Assembly (NCBI RefSeq): GCF_023822025.1
Contig: NZ_CP082909.1
Coordinates: 3,214,001-3,278,000 of the forward strand
Length of the DNA: 64,000 nt
Direction of reading: 5' to 3'
Source: Endozoicomonas sp. 4G
GTDB taxonomy: Bacteria; Pseudomonadota; Gammaproteobacteria; Pseudomonadales; Endozoicomonadaceae
The position numbers and the translations under genes were made by a program. Shown piece by piece: positions 44,234 to 54,256 of this stretch. Each line of letters starts with the position of its first letter. The first letter of the stretch is position 1. Below the pieces are notes generated by a model that saw nothing but the letters and a program-made list of their open reading frames with translations, was not told the origin of the DNA and did not search any database.

Positions 44234-45118
44234 TCACTGTTGATCCTCGTTGGGGTACCAGTTTAATTTGGATCGACAGGCTTCGTAAAAATTATGATTT
44301 AAAGGATGCAGCAATTTCAGCTTTTGCTTCTTTTTACGGATCAGAATGACATCGTCAGGCTTCAGCTCAATATCTACCTGTCCATCAAAGCTAATACGCG
44401 GGTGTATTTCATTGCCTTCATGAATCACCAGCTGCAACTGACTGTTGCCATCCACAACCAGGGGTCGGTTAGTCAGCATGTGCGGATACATGGGAACCAG
44501 CACAATGGCATCCAGTTTGGGGTGCATGATGGGTCCCCCACCCGACAGCGCATAGGCTGTTGAACCCGTCGGTGTAGCCATAATCAGGCCATCAGAACGC
44601 TGGCGATAGACAAACTGGCCTTCAATAAATAATTCAAACTCTATGATTTTAGTGGATACCCCCGGATGCAGCACAACATCATTGAGGGCATCGCCGGAGG
44701 CAATGGTTTTCCCCTGACGCTCAACTTTGGCTTCCAGCAAAAACCGATGTGCCATTCGGTAATGGCCATTGAGTATTTCACCCATACAGGTTTCCAGCTC
44801 ATCGGGTGAAACGTCCGTCAGAAAACCCAGACGACCGCGGTTAACACCGACGACCGGAACATCATAGACAGAAAGCTCCCTGCCGGCTCCCAGTAAACTG
44901 CCATCCCCTCCGACAACAACCACCAGGTCGCAGGTTTTGCCCATACTGGCCCGGTCGCAGAGCGGGAAACTGTGCCCCGGCAAAAGATCCGACAATTGCT
45001 CGTCCAGTGACACAGCGACACCCTGCGATTGCAGAAACTCAGTCAGACACTTCAGGGTGCCATCAATATGGGCCTTACCCTGACGTCCGGTAACCCCAAC
45101 CTGCTTAAATTCTTCCAT
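44234..45118 (-). CDS. nadK: NAD kinase
   Basis: The 294-residue enzyme phosphorylates NAD to NADP. It has the GGDGSLLGAGRE motif, the GVNRGRLGFLTD motif and the conserved segment DGLIMATPTGSTAYALSGGG. It is encoded 39 bp upstream of glpG on the same strand. Confidence 0.95.
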   Translation of the reverse strand: MEEFKQVGVTGRQGKAHIDGTLKCLTEFLQSQGVAVSLDEQLSDLLPGHSFPLCDRASMGKTCDLVVVVGGDGSLLGAGRELSVYDVPVVGVNRGRLGFLTDVSPDELETCMGEILNGHYRMAHRFLLEAKVERQGKTIASGDALNDVVLHPGVSTKIIEFELFIEGQFVYRQRSDGLIMATPTGSTAYALSGGGPIMHPKLDAIVLVPMYPHMLTNRPLVVDGNSQLQLVIHEGNEIHPRISFDGQVDIELKPDDVILIRKKKQKLKLLHPLNHNFYEACRSKLNWYPNEDQQ

Positions 45119-45324
45119 CGGTCTAAATCACTTGTGATTGGTGAATTCATATCGTCCGGATGACAGCCTCCAAAGATGGGATTAGCTATTATCTGTCTGG
45201 AAATAAACACACCGATTTGAATCTGTTACCCTTACCTCTCTCCGGCAAGCCTCTGAAAGCATGCAGTGATAAGCCATCATTTTATTATTCATAGCCATCG
45301 GCCAGATACCATGAACAGTCAACA

Positions 45325-46266
45325 ATGAAACACCTCTCTCATCAACAGATAGCCCGGGACATCCACTGGTCGCTAAACAGCCCCTCCATCATCAACCCTG
45401 ATTGTGATTCGAGGTTTATCTGCCCGGCAAGCCGTCCGGTACATAACGATCAGGTTACAGACTCTGACTATTCAGAGCTAGTGGAGATTCTACATCAGCG
45501 ACGGAGTCATCTGCTGGGCATCTATTATGAATCACTCTGGCAATACATTCTCAGACATTCAGAAGACTATCAGTTGCTGGCCTGCAACCTTCAGGTGCAG
45601 GATAATCACCAGACCCTGGGCGAGTACGACCTGATTCTCAAGTCCCTTCGGCAAGAAGTTTTTATTCATCGGGAGCTTGCCATCAAATACTACCTGGGCC
45701 TTCCTGCCAATACTCACTCCGCCAGTCCCTGGCATCACTGGGTTGGCCCCGGCCTGCGCGATCGCATGGACAGAAAGCTCAACCATATGTTGCAACATCA
45801 GATCAGGCTTTCTGAAACCCCGGCCGGGCGACAGGCACTGAATACTTTAGCGATCGCCAAAGTAGAGACAGAAATCCTCTTTCAGGGATACCTTTTTTAT
45901 CCGGTCACAGGCATTTGCCCACCCCCTGAAAACAGTTCTGCCCAACATCTCAGAGGACACTGGCTGCCCATCAATCAGCTGTCATCCTGGCTGCAACCCG
46001 AAGCAGGCGAGGTCCGCTACCTGCCTCTGCCAAAATCGCACTGGATCTCCTTATACCGAGGTCTGCCTGACCCAACCACTCACTTTTCCAAGAATGAACT
46101 GGTCAAACACTTGCAGTTGCAGTTACACAAAAGCCCCCAGCCCCAAATGGTAGTGCGATGCCATAACAAAGGGGGTGAACTGCAGGAAAACAGTCGTTTT
46201 TTTGTAGTACCCGATGACTGGGAAGAGAAAGCGACAATAGCCGCAAATATAAACACCCCTCTTTAA
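45325..46266 (+). CDS. DUF1853 family protein
   Basis: The 313-residue protein resembles the DUF1853 family found in marine gammaproteobacteria: LLGIYYESLWQYIL near residue 70, GEYDLILK near 115 and HRELAIKYYLGL near 135. The segment E-x-D-x6-H-x-E-x-A-x-KYY looks nuclease-like, but no function is established. The 3' end overlaps that of the convergent PLP-enzyme gene by 4 bp. Confidence 0.7.
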   Translation: MKHLSHQQIARDIHWSLNSPSIINPDCDSRFICPASRPVHNDQVTDSDYSELVEILHQRRSHLLGIYYESLWQYILRHSEDYQLLACNLQVQDNHQTLGEYDLILKSLRQEVFIHRELAIKYYLGLPANTHSASPWHHWVGPGLRDRMDRKLNHMLQHQIRLSETPAGRQALNTLAIAKVETEILFQGYLFYPVTGICPPPENSSAQHLRGHWLPINQLSSWLQPEAGEVRYLPLPKSHWISLYRGLPDPTTHFSKNELVKHLQLQLHKSPQPQMVVRCHNKGGELQENSRFFVVPDDWEEKATIAANINTPL

Positions 46267-47186
46267 GTAGCCCACTCCCTGAAACCTCGACGACCCTGCA
46301 GGCCACCGGTATGAATAAGCAACAGCCTGTTCATCCCGGACAGCCCACCTGATTCAGCAATCTGCTTCAGGGCAAACACCAGTTTACCCGTATAAACCGG
46401 ATCCAGAGGGACTCCGGTCTCTCGCTCAAATTCCAGGATAAACCGGATAAGCTCCGGTGTTACTTTGCCATAACCGCCACAATGATGATCCAATTCCAAA
46501 CTCCAACGGGTTGCAGCCGGGGAAAGGTACTGCTGAACATCGTTTTTCAAAAACCCCGCTCCCTTCAGCACAGGAAAGCCTCGCACATAGGTGGTATTGC
46601 CGACACTGCGAACGATGCCAGCCATGGTGGCGCCGGTACCACAGGGCAGCCAGATCTCATCATATTCCGAAGCCTGAATACCGCCTGCCCCAAGAATATC
46701 CTCACAGCCTCTGACACCCTGTTCGCCCGAACCTCCTTCAGGAACAATCACCACCTGATCCAGAGAGATCGACAGCTGTTCTAACAGCTTATGCTGATAT
46801 TCTGTCTCATAACGCTGCCGATAATCCGCACGACTGACATAAACCAGCCTCATACCCCAGCGTTCTGCATCCTGTAACATGGCAGAAGGTTTAGCCGGTT
46901 TCTCACCGCGAACAATGCCCACTGTTTGAAAGCCCAGGCGACAACCCGCCGCCGCCATGGCATGAAGATGATTAGACCAGCTGCCACCAAAGCTTAATAA
47001 TGTTTTGATCTTTCTTGAACGCGCTTCAGTGAGGAAATATTTAAGCTTGAACCACTTGTTGCCACTAATGAGTGGATCAACCAGATCAAGACGAAGAACA
47101 TCAAGCACCTCAGGACAACCAGTTATATGGGAGAGATTTATTCTTTTAACAGGTACGTTATTACCAATAACATCTGAAAAACACAT
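46263..47186 (-). CDS. PLP-dependent ACC deaminase/D-cysteine desulfhydrase family enzyme
   Basis: The 307-residue fold-type II PLP enzyme has the PLP-binding lysine in SGNKWFKLKYFL, followed by FGGSWSNHLHAMAAAG, and the phosphate loop LPCGTGATMAGI. The family contains 1-aminocyclopropane-1-carboxylate deaminases and D-cysteine desulfhydrases, which cannot be told apart from sequence alone. It is a single-gene unit, convergent with the DUF1853 gene. Confidence 0.8.
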   Translation of the reverse strand: MCFSDVIGNNVPVKRINLSHITGCPEVLDVLRLDLVDPLISGNKWFKLKYFLTEARSRKIKTLLSFGGSWSNHLHAMAAAGCRLGFQTVGIVRGEKPAKPSAMLQDAERWGMRLVYVSRADYRQRYETEYQHKLLEQLSISLDQVVIVPEGGSGEQGVRGCEDILGAGGIQASEYDEIWLPCGTGATMAGIVRSVGNTTYVRGFPVLKGAGFLKNDVQQYLSPAATRWSLELDHHCGGYGKVTPELIRFILEFERETGVPLDPVYTGKLVFALKQIAESGGLSGMNRLLLIHTGGLQGRRGFREWAT

Positions 47187-47436
47187 AACCTTATTTGTTT
47201 TGCTGATTTTGATTTTGAGTCACGGTAAATAACGCAATAAGCCCGTGATATAAACGATATCAGTAATAAATAATACATATAACAAGCCTTCATTCCACTG
47301 ATCTACGTGCTACAATGGGAGCTCACTTAAACATGTACTCTTACCTGATGCCCAAAAAGACAGCGTCTCAACCGACGCCTGATGCTTTGGAAGGTAGCAG
47401 ACAAGCAGCTACAGCTTCCCCGGAGATAGAGGAAAA

Positions 47437-47748
47437 ATGGCAAACAAACTGTTCGTTGGTAACCTGGCCTTCGCCGCAACAGAACAAGATCTGGAAGAGG
47501 CTTTTGGTGCCTTCGGCGAAATCGAGGAAGCGAAAATTATCCTCGATCGTGAAACCGGTCGTTCTCGTGGCTTTGCTTTCGTAACTTTTAATTCTACAGA
47601 TGCTGCTGAAGCGGCTCTTGCCCTGGATGGTCAGGATGTAGCAGGTCGCAGCATTCGCGTCAGCATCGCAACTGAACGTCCTCGCAACAATAATGGCGGC
47701 GCTCGTCGTGGCTTTGGTGGGAACCGAGAAGGCAATCGTCGCTTCTGA
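47437..47748 (+). CDS. Glycine-rich RNA-binding protein (single RRM)
   Basis: The 103-residue protein has one RNA recognition motif with RNP2 (LFVGNL) and RNP1 (RGFAFVTF), then a Gly/Arg/Asn-rich tail. Such small RRM proteins are found in many marine bacteria and cyanobacteria and often respond to cold. A GAGGA site precedes the ATG. An extended -10-like element (TGCTACAAT) lies at 47308-47316, within a 250-bp upstream region. Confidence 0.88.
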   Translation: MANKLFVGNLAFAATEQDLEEAFGAFGEIEEAKIILDRETGRSRGFAFVTFNSTDAAEAALALDGQDVAGRSIRVSIATERPRNNNGGARRGFGGNREGNRRF

Positions 47749-47767
47749 CAGGCTACACCCAAAGGGC

Positions 47768-47798
47768 AAAAAAGCTGGTACAGTACTAGCTTTTTTTT
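47768..47798 (+). terminator. Terminator of the RRM protein gene
   Basis: An inverted repeat (AAAAGCTgGTAC/GTACtAGCTTTT) followed by eight T lies 20 bp after the stop. Confidence 0.9.
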
Positions 47799-47826
47799 CG
47801 CCTGAAAATCCCCAATCTGTAAACAA

Positions 47827-47861
47827 AAAAAAACGACTACCTTAGCGATAATCGTTTTTAT
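47827..47861 (-). terminator. Terminator of the tRNA array
   Basis: Read on the minus strand, AAAACGATTATC pairs with GGTAGTCGTTTT across a five-base loop, with two G-U pairs, and a long T run follows. It sits just beyond the last tRNA of the minus-strand array. Confidence 0.75.
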
Positions 47862-47864
47862 TAA

Positions 47865-47941
47865 TGGCGGACCGGACGGGACTCGAACCCGCGACCTCCG
47901 GCGTGACAGGCCGGCATTCTAACCAACTGAACTACCGGTCC
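47865..47941 (-). tRNA. tRNA-Asp (GTC), copy 1
   Basis: 77-nt cloverleaf with acceptor GGACCGG/CCGGTCC, discriminator G, encoded CCA and anticodon GTC (CTGTCAC loop). It is the last member of the minus-strand Asp-Val array. Confidence 0.97.
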
Positions 47942-48001
47942 GCATTCTTTTAATAAAGCGCAGTACTCAATCACTGCTCTCTATAAAACTGGCTATAAAA
48001 C

Positions 48002-48077
48002 TGGTGGGTGATGACGGGATCGAACCGCCGACCCTCTGCTTGTAAGGCAGATGCTCTCCCAGCTGAGCTAATCACCC
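48002..48077 (-). tRNA. tRNA-Val (TAC), copy 1
   Basis: 76-nt cloverleaf with acceptor GGGTGAT/ATCACCC, encoded ACCA end and anticodon TAC (CTTACAA loop). Confidence 0.97.
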
Positions 48078-48136
48078 TATTCTAAAGCCTTTCAGCTTTA
48101 GAGTCGGCTGCGCCTGTCGTACAACCTTTAAAAGCA

Positions 48137-48213
48137 TGGCGGACCGGACGGGACTCGAACCCGCGACCTCCGGCGTGACAGGCCGGCATTCTAACCAACT
48201 GAACTACCGGTCC
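48137..48213 (-). tRNA. tRNA-Asp (GTC), copy 2
   Basis: Identical in sequence to copy 1. The spacers on both sides are also near-copies, showing tandem duplication of an Asp-Val unit. Confidence 0.97.
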
Positions 48214-48261
48214 GCATTCTTTTAATAAAGCGCAGTACTCAATCACTGCTCTCTATAAAAC

Positions 48262-48337
48262 TGGTGGGTGATGACGGGATCGAACCGCCGACCCTCTGCT
48301 TGTAAGGCAGATGCTCTCCCAGCTGAGCTAATCACCC
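48262..48337 (-). tRNA. tRNA-Val (TAC), copy 2
   Basis: Identical to Val copy 1, with anticodon TAC and encoded CCA. Confidence 0.97.
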
Positions 48338-48396
48338 TGATCTAAAGCCTTTCAACTTTAGAGTCGGCTGCGCCTGTCGTGCAACCTTTAAAAGTA

Positions 48397-48473
48397 TGGC
48401 GGACCGGACGGGACTCGAACCCGCGACCTCCGGCGTGACAGGCCGGCATTCTAACCAACTGAACTACCGGTCC
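48397..48473 (-). tRNA. tRNA-Asp (GTC), copy 3
   Basis: Identical to the other Asp copies; spacing from copy 2 is 260 bp. Confidence 0.97.
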
Positions 48474-48521
48474 GCATTCTTTTAACAAAGAACTGTAATC
48501 AATTACTGCTCTCTATAAAAC

Positions 48522-48597
48522 TGGTGGGTGATGACGGGATCGAACCGCCGACCCTCTGCTTGTAAGGCAGATGCTCTCCCAGCTGAGCTAATCACCC
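48522..48597 (-). tRNA. tRNA-Val (TAC), copy 3
   Basis: Identical to the other Val copies. The following spacer to Asp copy 4 (about 123 bp) is unlike the other spacers. Confidence 0.97.
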
Positions 48598-48720
48598 AAA
48601 GTATTTTTAACGACCCCTGATGTGAGTCGGGACTGAACTATACATGAAGACAGTTGTCGTTCAAGTCCTGATTGAGAGAAGGAATAAAAAAATAATTCAC
48701 TACTGCATCTTGAATCAAGA

Positions 48721-48797
48721 TGGCGGACCGGACGGGACTCGAACCCGCGACCTCCGGCGTGACAGGCCGGCATTCTAACCAACTGAACTACCGGTCC
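48721..48797 (-). tRNA. tRNA-Asp (GTC), copy 4
   Basis: Identical to the other Asp copies. Confidence 0.97.
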
Positions 48798-48843
48798 GCA
48801 TTACAGCTCAATAACCTACCACTTAACGCCCAGGCATTAAAAG

Positions 48844-48919
48844 TGGTGGGTGATGACGGGATCGAACCGCCGACCCTCTGCTTGTAAGGCAGATGCTCTC
48901 CCAGCTGAGCTAATCACCC
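48844..48919 (-). tRNA. tRNA-Val (TAC), copy 4
   Basis: Identical to the other Val copies; it is the first tRNA transcribed in the minus-strand array. Confidence 0.97.
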
Positions 48920-49119
48920 TTTCAGTCTTGGCCGTGTGTCTCTCAACAACGCGGCGCATTATAAGCAGCGAACCTAACTTCACGCAACCGCCTTTAGACA
49001 CTTTTTTTATAAGTATCGATAACATAACTCCGCAAAAGCGTATTCACATGATGGGCCCCTACCCTGGCCAGGAGCCTGATGCGTATAATGCAGACACTCA
49101 ATTTTGCATGGACTCAATC

Positions 49120-50043
49120 ATGTGGTTTAAAAACCTGATTTTTTATCGCTTTACCAAAGCCATTGAATGGAACAGCGAAGAGTTGGAAGAAAAGCTCTCT
49201 GAAAAACGCTTTCGCGGCTGCAACAGTCAGGACATCAGCTCCTATGGCTGGGTTCCACCTCTGGGTCGTCATGGCGACATGCTGACTCACACCAGCTGTG
49301 ACTTTGTCATGGTCTGCGCCAAGAAAGAGGAGAAGATTCTTCCCGCCAGCGTTATCAAGGATGCCCTGGAAGAGAAAATAGAAACGATAGAACAGCAAGA
49401 ACAACGGGAAGTGTTTAGCAAGGAAAAGAAGGCTCTCAAAGACGACGTTACCATGGAGTTGTTGCCCAGGGCTTTCACCAAACATCAGAAAACGCTGGCT
49501 TATCTGGACATCAAAGAGGGCTGGCTGATTGTAGACGCTTCTTCCTTTAAGAAAGCAGAAGAGCTGACCAGCTGCCTGAGAGAATGCCTGGGCAGCCTGC
49601 CGGTGATTAACCCTCCTTTAAAGAACCCACCCTCAGCCTCCATGACACAATGGCTATCAGAAAACCCTTCTGTACCCACTCCTTTTATTCTGGGTGATGA
49701 ATGCGATCTGAGAGAACCTGGTGATGAGGGCGGTCAAATTAATGTTCGCCGACAAGCATTGATCACAGAAGAAATTCAGGCCCACCTGGAAGGCGGGATG
49801 CTGGTCAGCAAACTGGCGCTGCAATGGGATGAAGCACAAACGTTTGTGCTCAGCGATGATTTAACGGTTCGAAAACTGAAATTTACCGAAGTGATTCAGG
49901 ATCAACTGGACGAAGTCGAAGCGGAAACCGCAGCTGAACAATTCGATGCCGATTTCGCGGTCATGAGCCTTTCGGTAAGAAAGCTCATCAATGATCTGGT
50001 AGAAGTTCTGGGTGGACTGACGGATATAGCAACTGAATCTTAA
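49120..50043 (+). CDS. rdgC: Recombination-associated protein RdgC
   Basis: The 307-residue protein begins MWFKNLIFYRFTK at ATG 49120, the typical RdgC N-terminus and length (about 303). The frame is open further upstream, but that part runs into the tRNA-Val gene and is not coding. RdgC is a ring-shaped DNA-binding protein that restrains RecA. Family segments visible are LLPRAFTKHQ, YLDIKEGWLIVDASS and GEECDLRE-like GDECDLREPGDEGG. Confidence 0.92.
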   Translation: MWFKNLIFYRFTKAIEWNSEELEEKLSEKRFRGCNSQDISSYGWVPPLGRHGDMLTHTSCDFVMVCAKKEEKILPASVIKDALEEKIETIEQQEQREVFSKEKKALKDDVTMELLPRAFTKHQKTLAYLDIKEGWLIVDASSFKKAEELTSCLRECLGSLPVINPPLKNPPSASMTQWLSENPSVPTPFILGDECDLREPGDEGGQINVRRQALITEEIQAHLEGGMLVSKLALQWDEAQTFVLSDDLTVRKLKFTEVIQDQLDEVEAETAAEQFDADFAVMSLSVRKLINDLVEVLGGLTDIATES

Positions 50044-50573
50044 GCCCGCCATTGGGCTTCTGTTCTAAGGAAGCCCAGCTCACATCAATGCTCAAACCGA
50101 CAACTCGTTCACACTCAGGTCATTGAGCCGCCTCGACAGAAGCACAACATTCTTTAATAAAAAGTTGTAATAAAGGACTTTGGCGGCCGCTTATGTCACC
50201 TCTCAGAAATATTGCTGAAATCTTACCCACAAAATCTGTGGATAACTTTGTGGAAGAACTGATCATATCTTCCAGAAAGACCGAATCTTACTGCGCTCTG
50301 TACAAATTGCTTGTTTTTTGATCAACTTTTTTTCTTTAATTTTCAATGAGTTATATCTCAAGCCTATAAAATCAAGCACTTAGAGAAGCTGCATTTTTTT
50401 GACGTCAAGGGCTTGACATTTGTGCATAAAAAACAGATGACGTACGCCTTGTGCGGGTCATTCATTGAAAAAACAGGGAAAAAACCGGTCACACCAGATA
50501 TTTTCCCTAATAGCGAATCGCTATTAAACCGCCAGCACTCGTGAAACCGTCCCGAGCAACGGACAGATTCTGT
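50044..50573. other. 530-bp gene-free region between rdgC and purC
   Basis: The region is AT-rich and has no convincing gene; a 42-codon frame at 50193-50321 lacks a well-placed ribosome-binding site. It contains one perfect DnaA-box sequence (TGTGGATAA at 50237-50245) and a TTGACA hexamer near 50414. I see no repeats or RNA gene. Confidence 0.5.
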
Positions 50574-51686
50574 TCACAGACTTTCATCAACCAAACCGTA
50601 TTGATTCTTAAGAATGGCAATCATCTCAGTCCTGGGGTTGTCTGAAAGCTGAACAGGCTGACCGGTGATGCGCTCAGCAATATTCAGGTAGGTTTTGGAG
50701 ACAGCTTCCATAATAGACTGAGGCAACTCAGTCTCCTCAGCCAATGCCCGTCTCTCATCCATCCTGTCTTTGTTGAGCAGAATATCCGGGTCAGGAAAAT
50801 AACTCAGCAACTGCTGACGAAAGCCTTCCTTGGAGTTTTCCACCACCTTCCCGGCTCTGTAGGAAGCTCCGTCCCAGATTCTGGAAGAGTCCGGAGTCCC
50901 AACTTCATCCATATAAATAAGTTTGTCCTGGCCACTGGCCGCGGTGACATAACCGAACTCAAATTTGGTGTCCACAAACACCTGATCCAGCTTGCCCAGG
51001 GCCTCTGAAATAACACCAAACCCTTCTTTTAAGAGCTTTTCATAACGGTCAATATCTTCAGCTTTCTGAAAGCAAAAGGACTCATAATTCGCCTTCAGGT
51101 CAGAACGTGTAATATTGGCATCATCCAGCTCCGGGACACCGGGAATCCCCTTCAGAACACCTTTGGTGGAAGGCGTTATCAGCAACTCTGGCAACTTCTG
51201 GTTTTTCTCAAGACCATCTGGAAGCTGGATACCACAGAATTCACGCACACCCTTGCTGTAGTCACGCCACATGGATCCTGTAATGTATTGACGGCAGATG
51301 GCTTCAATCATCACAGGCCGCGCTTTTTGAACAACCCAGACTAGGGGATGGGGAACGTCCAGTATGTGGCTGTCAGCCAGGCCTGAGTCTCTGAACAGCT
51401 TGAACCAGTGATTGGAAATCGCATTCAGAGCAGCGCCTTTCCCAGGTATTCCCTCCATATTGCCTTCACCTTTCCAGATGCAGTCAAAGGCGCTCATACG
51501 GTCAGAAATCACCATAATAGCCAGCGGAGTATCAGCTGCTACATCATAGCCCTTTTCCCGGATCAGACGGCGACTGTCCGCCTCAGTTAACCAATAAACA
51601 GAGCGAACCTTGCCTGAGTGCACAGGCAGTGCTGTGCGAATGGGGAGGTCGTTATTTACCGCCAGTACTTTATCAGCAAGGCCCAT
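50574..51686 (-). CDS. purC: Phosphoribosylaminoimidazole-succinocarboxamide synthase (long form)
   Basis: The enzyme makes SAICAR in purine synthesis. ATG at 51686 ([18 protein letters not shown]) is preferred over GTG at 51698, as the long-form family begins this way. At about 370 residues it belongs to the longer PurC type of some marine gammaproteobacteria, not the 237-residue E. coli type. Motifs are [31 protein letters not shown] and VDTKFEFGY. It lies in the conserved dapA-bamC-purC order. Confidence 0.93.
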   Translation of the reverse strand: MGLADKVLAVNNDLPIRTALPVHSGKVRSVYWLTEADSRRLIREKGYDVAADTPLAIMVISDRMSAFDCIWKGEGNMEGIPGKGAALNAISNHWFKLFRDSGLADSHILDVPHPLVWVVQKARPVMIEAICRQYITGSMWRDYSKGVREFCGIQLPDGLEKNQKLPELLITPSTKGVLKGIPGVPELDDANITRSDLKANYESFCFQKAEDIDRYEKLLKEGFGVISEALGKLDQVFVDTKFEFGYVTAASGQDKLIYMDEVGTPDSSRIWDGASYRAGKVVENSKEGFRQQLLSYFPDPDILLNKDRMDERRALAEETELPQSIMEAVSKTYLNIAERITGQPVQLSDNPRTEMIAILKNQYGLVDESL

Positions 51687-51780
51687 TACCAATACCACGT
51701 CTTCTTTTATAAACCATCAACAGAAGCAACATTAAAAGCCGGACTATTAAACGACTCGTGTTGCCAGAGAATACAAAAAC

Positions 51781-51809
51781 AAAAAGCCAGTCACTTAGAC
51801 TGGCTTTTA
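51781..51809 (-). terminator. Hairpin between bamC and purC
   Basis: An 8-bp stem (AGCCAGTC/GACTGGCT, five-base loop) flanked by an A run and a T run follows the bamC stop on the minus strand. It would separate bamC and purC transcription at least partly. Confidence 0.85.
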
Positions 51810-51824
51810 ATGCGCGATGCTGAC

Positions 51825-52964
51825 CTATTTGAGGTTTTCTTTCACAAGGTTCAGCAGCTTGAGACTGATGTCAGCCGGTGCCGAGGTGTTGACATTTTTT
51901 TCTACCGACACCCAGACAACCCCGTTCAGTTCTGAGACTCTCATTAGCAGAACCTCTTTGGGTGCCTCTTTCTTTTCGTCACCACCAAACCAGCCACTGA
52001 ACCAGCCACTGGATTCTTTCTCTTTCTTGACCACGCCTTCAGGGTTTACCTGCAGGTAGAAGATACCCGCCGAGCGGTTCTTATCGGTCACATCCACCCC
52101 GGCTTTTTGCAGGGCAGCATCAACAGCAGACCAGCTTCGGGCATAGGACAACTGATCCAGTCTCAGCAACGGGTTACCGGCACCGTCCTGTTCAATAACG
52201 GCCAGATCCCCGAGGTTCAAATCCTGGGCCAGATAAGAGACGGATTTTTCGCTGTCATCCCGCACCATGAATAACAACAACTGGTTCAGGAGACTGTCAC
52301 TCATCTTCTGACTGCGTTCTACAAGGTTATTCCACTCAGGCTCAGTGACCGGCTGACCTTCTTCCAGGATGGCGCGAGACTTGATCTTGATGCGCACCTC
52401 CGAAGAATCCGGCGTCACACCCTGGCTCACTTGAAACTGAAAACGATCTTCAACAGGGCCAGTCACCTCTGCACCAAACAGCTTGCTGAAGGCGCGGGAG
52501 ACATAACCCTTATCGGGATATTTACCCAGGTCAGCCCACTCAGTTTCAAGAATACCCTCTTTGACATTACGGAACTTGACCGGAATATCATTTTCCTGCA
52601 AAAACGCCAGAACTTTCGGCCAGACTTCACTGGGTGAATGACCCACCTGCAGCCACTCTTCGTCACCCGCCCTTTCGATGGTGTAGGCTTCACCCTGCTT
52701 CTGGGTCAGACGCTGGTCAGGCCTGGGCACGTCAAAATCGGATTCCAGATGCGCGTGGTCTGTTGAAATAGCCGGGATAGACAGAGATTCCACCATGGGC
52801 TCAGTATTCATCTGCTCCGGAATTTCCAGCGGCTGGGTCACTCTTGCCTGAGTGTAATCTCCGGATTTATCCCGGAAATAACCTTCCTTGCCGAATGGAT
52901 TGGCACAACCTGTCAGCACCAGGGCACAGGCCATAACCGGCAAGGTTTTCATCGCTCGCGACAT
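51825..52964 (-). CDS. bamC: Outer membrane assembly lipoprotein BamC
   Basis: The 379-residue protein has a lipoprotein signal peptide with lipobox LTGC (Cys20) and then an unstructured lasso segment (GKEGYFRDKSGDYTQA...LEIPEQM) typical of BamC. Two helix-grip domains follow. It is a subunit of the BAM complex that inserts beta-barrel proteins. It follows dapA on the minus strand. Confidence 0.9.
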   Translation of the reverse strand: MSRAMKTLPVMACALVLTGCANPFGKEGYFRDKSGDYTQARVTQPLEIPEQMNTEPMVESLSIPAISTDHAHLESDFDVPRPDQRLTQKQGEAYTIERAGDEEWLQVGHSPSEVWPKVLAFLQENDIPVKFRNVKEGILETEWADLGKYPDKGYVSRAFSKLFGAEVTGPVEDRFQFQVSQGVTPDSSEVRIKIKSRAILEEGQPVTEPEWNNLVERSQKMSDSLLNQLLLFMVRDDSEKSVSYLAQDLNLGDLAVIEQDGAGNPLLRLDQLSYARSWSAVDAALQKAGVDVTDKNRSAGIFYLQVNPEGVVKKEKESSGWFSGWFGGDEKKEAPKEVLLMRVSELNGVVWVSVEKNVNTSAPADISLKLLNLVKENLK

Positions 52965-53080
52965 ACGATCTCCATTCTGAAAAGCTCCATAACAATCCCC
53001 CCGATAACCTCCTTCGGTTGCTCAGGTTCAGTCATAACGGGGATGGGAATCGGGCTGAGTCAGCCCGTCCCCTTGAGTAA

Positions 53081-53956
53081 TTAAATCAGTTCAGCCTGCT
53101 TCATAGCGTCACGCAGAACCGGGTGATATTCTTCGGACAAGGGCGTCAAAGGCAGGCGAATACCGCCACCTATTAATCCCATCTCCAACAGCGCCCACTT
53201 CACAGGAATGGGGTTCGCCTCAACAAACAGTTGCTGATGCAGCTCGTTCAGTTTAGCGTTAATGGCTTCGGCTGTAGCACGATCTCCATTAAGAGCCGCT
53301 GCACACATCTCATGCATTTTGCGGGGAGCCAGATTATTGGTGACAGAAATGACGCCGTTTGCGCCCTGCAACATCAGCTCCATACCGGTAGCGTCGTCAC
53401 CGGAGTATATAGCAAAGTCGTCACCACAGAGTTCACGAATCCGGGTATTGCGTTCCAGGATACCGGTCGCTTCTTTTATACCCACAATATTTTCATGGCC
53501 GGACAGACGAGCCACCGTCTCAGGCAACATATCCACCGCAGTTCGACCGGGTACATTATAAAGAATCTGGGGAATGGCCACCGCATCAGCAATGGTTTTG
53601 AAATGCCGGTACAAGCCTTCCTGGGTTGGCTTGTTGTAATAAGGTGTCACCAGCAGACTGGCATCAGCCCCCAGGATTTTGGCTTCTGCCGTCAACAGAA
53701 CGGCTTCCTGGGTTGAGTTGCCACCGGTACCGGCAATCACCGGGATCCGGCCATCGACCTTATTAACAACCCGTTTAATGACTTCGCAATGTTCCTGCAC
53801 AGTCAGAGTGGCAGACTCTCCGGTAGTACCTACCGCCACGATGCCATCAGTGCCTTCCTGAATATGGAATTCGACCAATTCCTGAAGACGTTCCCAGTCC
53901 AGCTCTCCATCGTCCTGCATCGGGGTCACGAGTGCCACAAGGCTACCGGTAATCAT
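53081..53956 (-). CDS. dapA: 4-hydroxy-tetrahydrodipicolinate synthase
   Basis: The 291-residue enzyme condenses pyruvate with aspartate semialdehyde in lysine/diaminopimelate synthesis. The motif GTTGESATL, the Tyr in LVTPYYNKPTQEG and the Schiff-base Lys in VGIKEATG are present. It is upstream of bamC as in other gammaproteobacteria. Confidence 0.96.
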   Translation of the reverse strand: MITGSLVALVTPMQDDGELDWERLQELVEFHIQEGTDGIVAVGTTGESATLTVQEHCEVIKRVVNKVDGRIPVIAGTGGNSTQEAVLLTAEAKILGADASLLVTPYYNKPTQEGLYRHFKTIADAVAIPQILYNVPGRTAVDMLPETVARLSGHENIVGIKEATGILERNTRIRELCGDDFAIYSGDDATGMELMLQGANGVISVTNNLAPRKMHEMCAAALNGDRATAEAINAKLNELHQQLFVEANPIPVKWALLEMGLIGGGIRLPLTPLSEEYHPVLRDAMKQAELI

Positions 53957-54256
53957 CTATCCACTCCAAGGGGTCAATCATAAGCTGTGCATAATGTTAC
54001 TGACGCACACTGGCATTAACAAGGGCAGCGTTGACATTCTGTGCAACTGAGTCCAGCTTTATAGACCATTGCCAGTCATTGGCACTATGCTATAGATTCG
54101 CTATCGTGAAAACACCCTGTTGATCAGGCTCAAACCTGAACCCTTCAGACTGTTTTCGCACCTGAACATTAAAGTCTGGCAACCCATAACACGTGTCAAT
54201 GCAGCTAAGCAAAGACAACAGGTAATAGCCAATACAAGAGTATCGAAGGAAGAACA

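Noticed and set aside
48850-49119. Upstream extension of rdgC by 90 codons
   Set aside because: The extension reads through a tRNA-Val gene; the family N-terminus begins at 49120.
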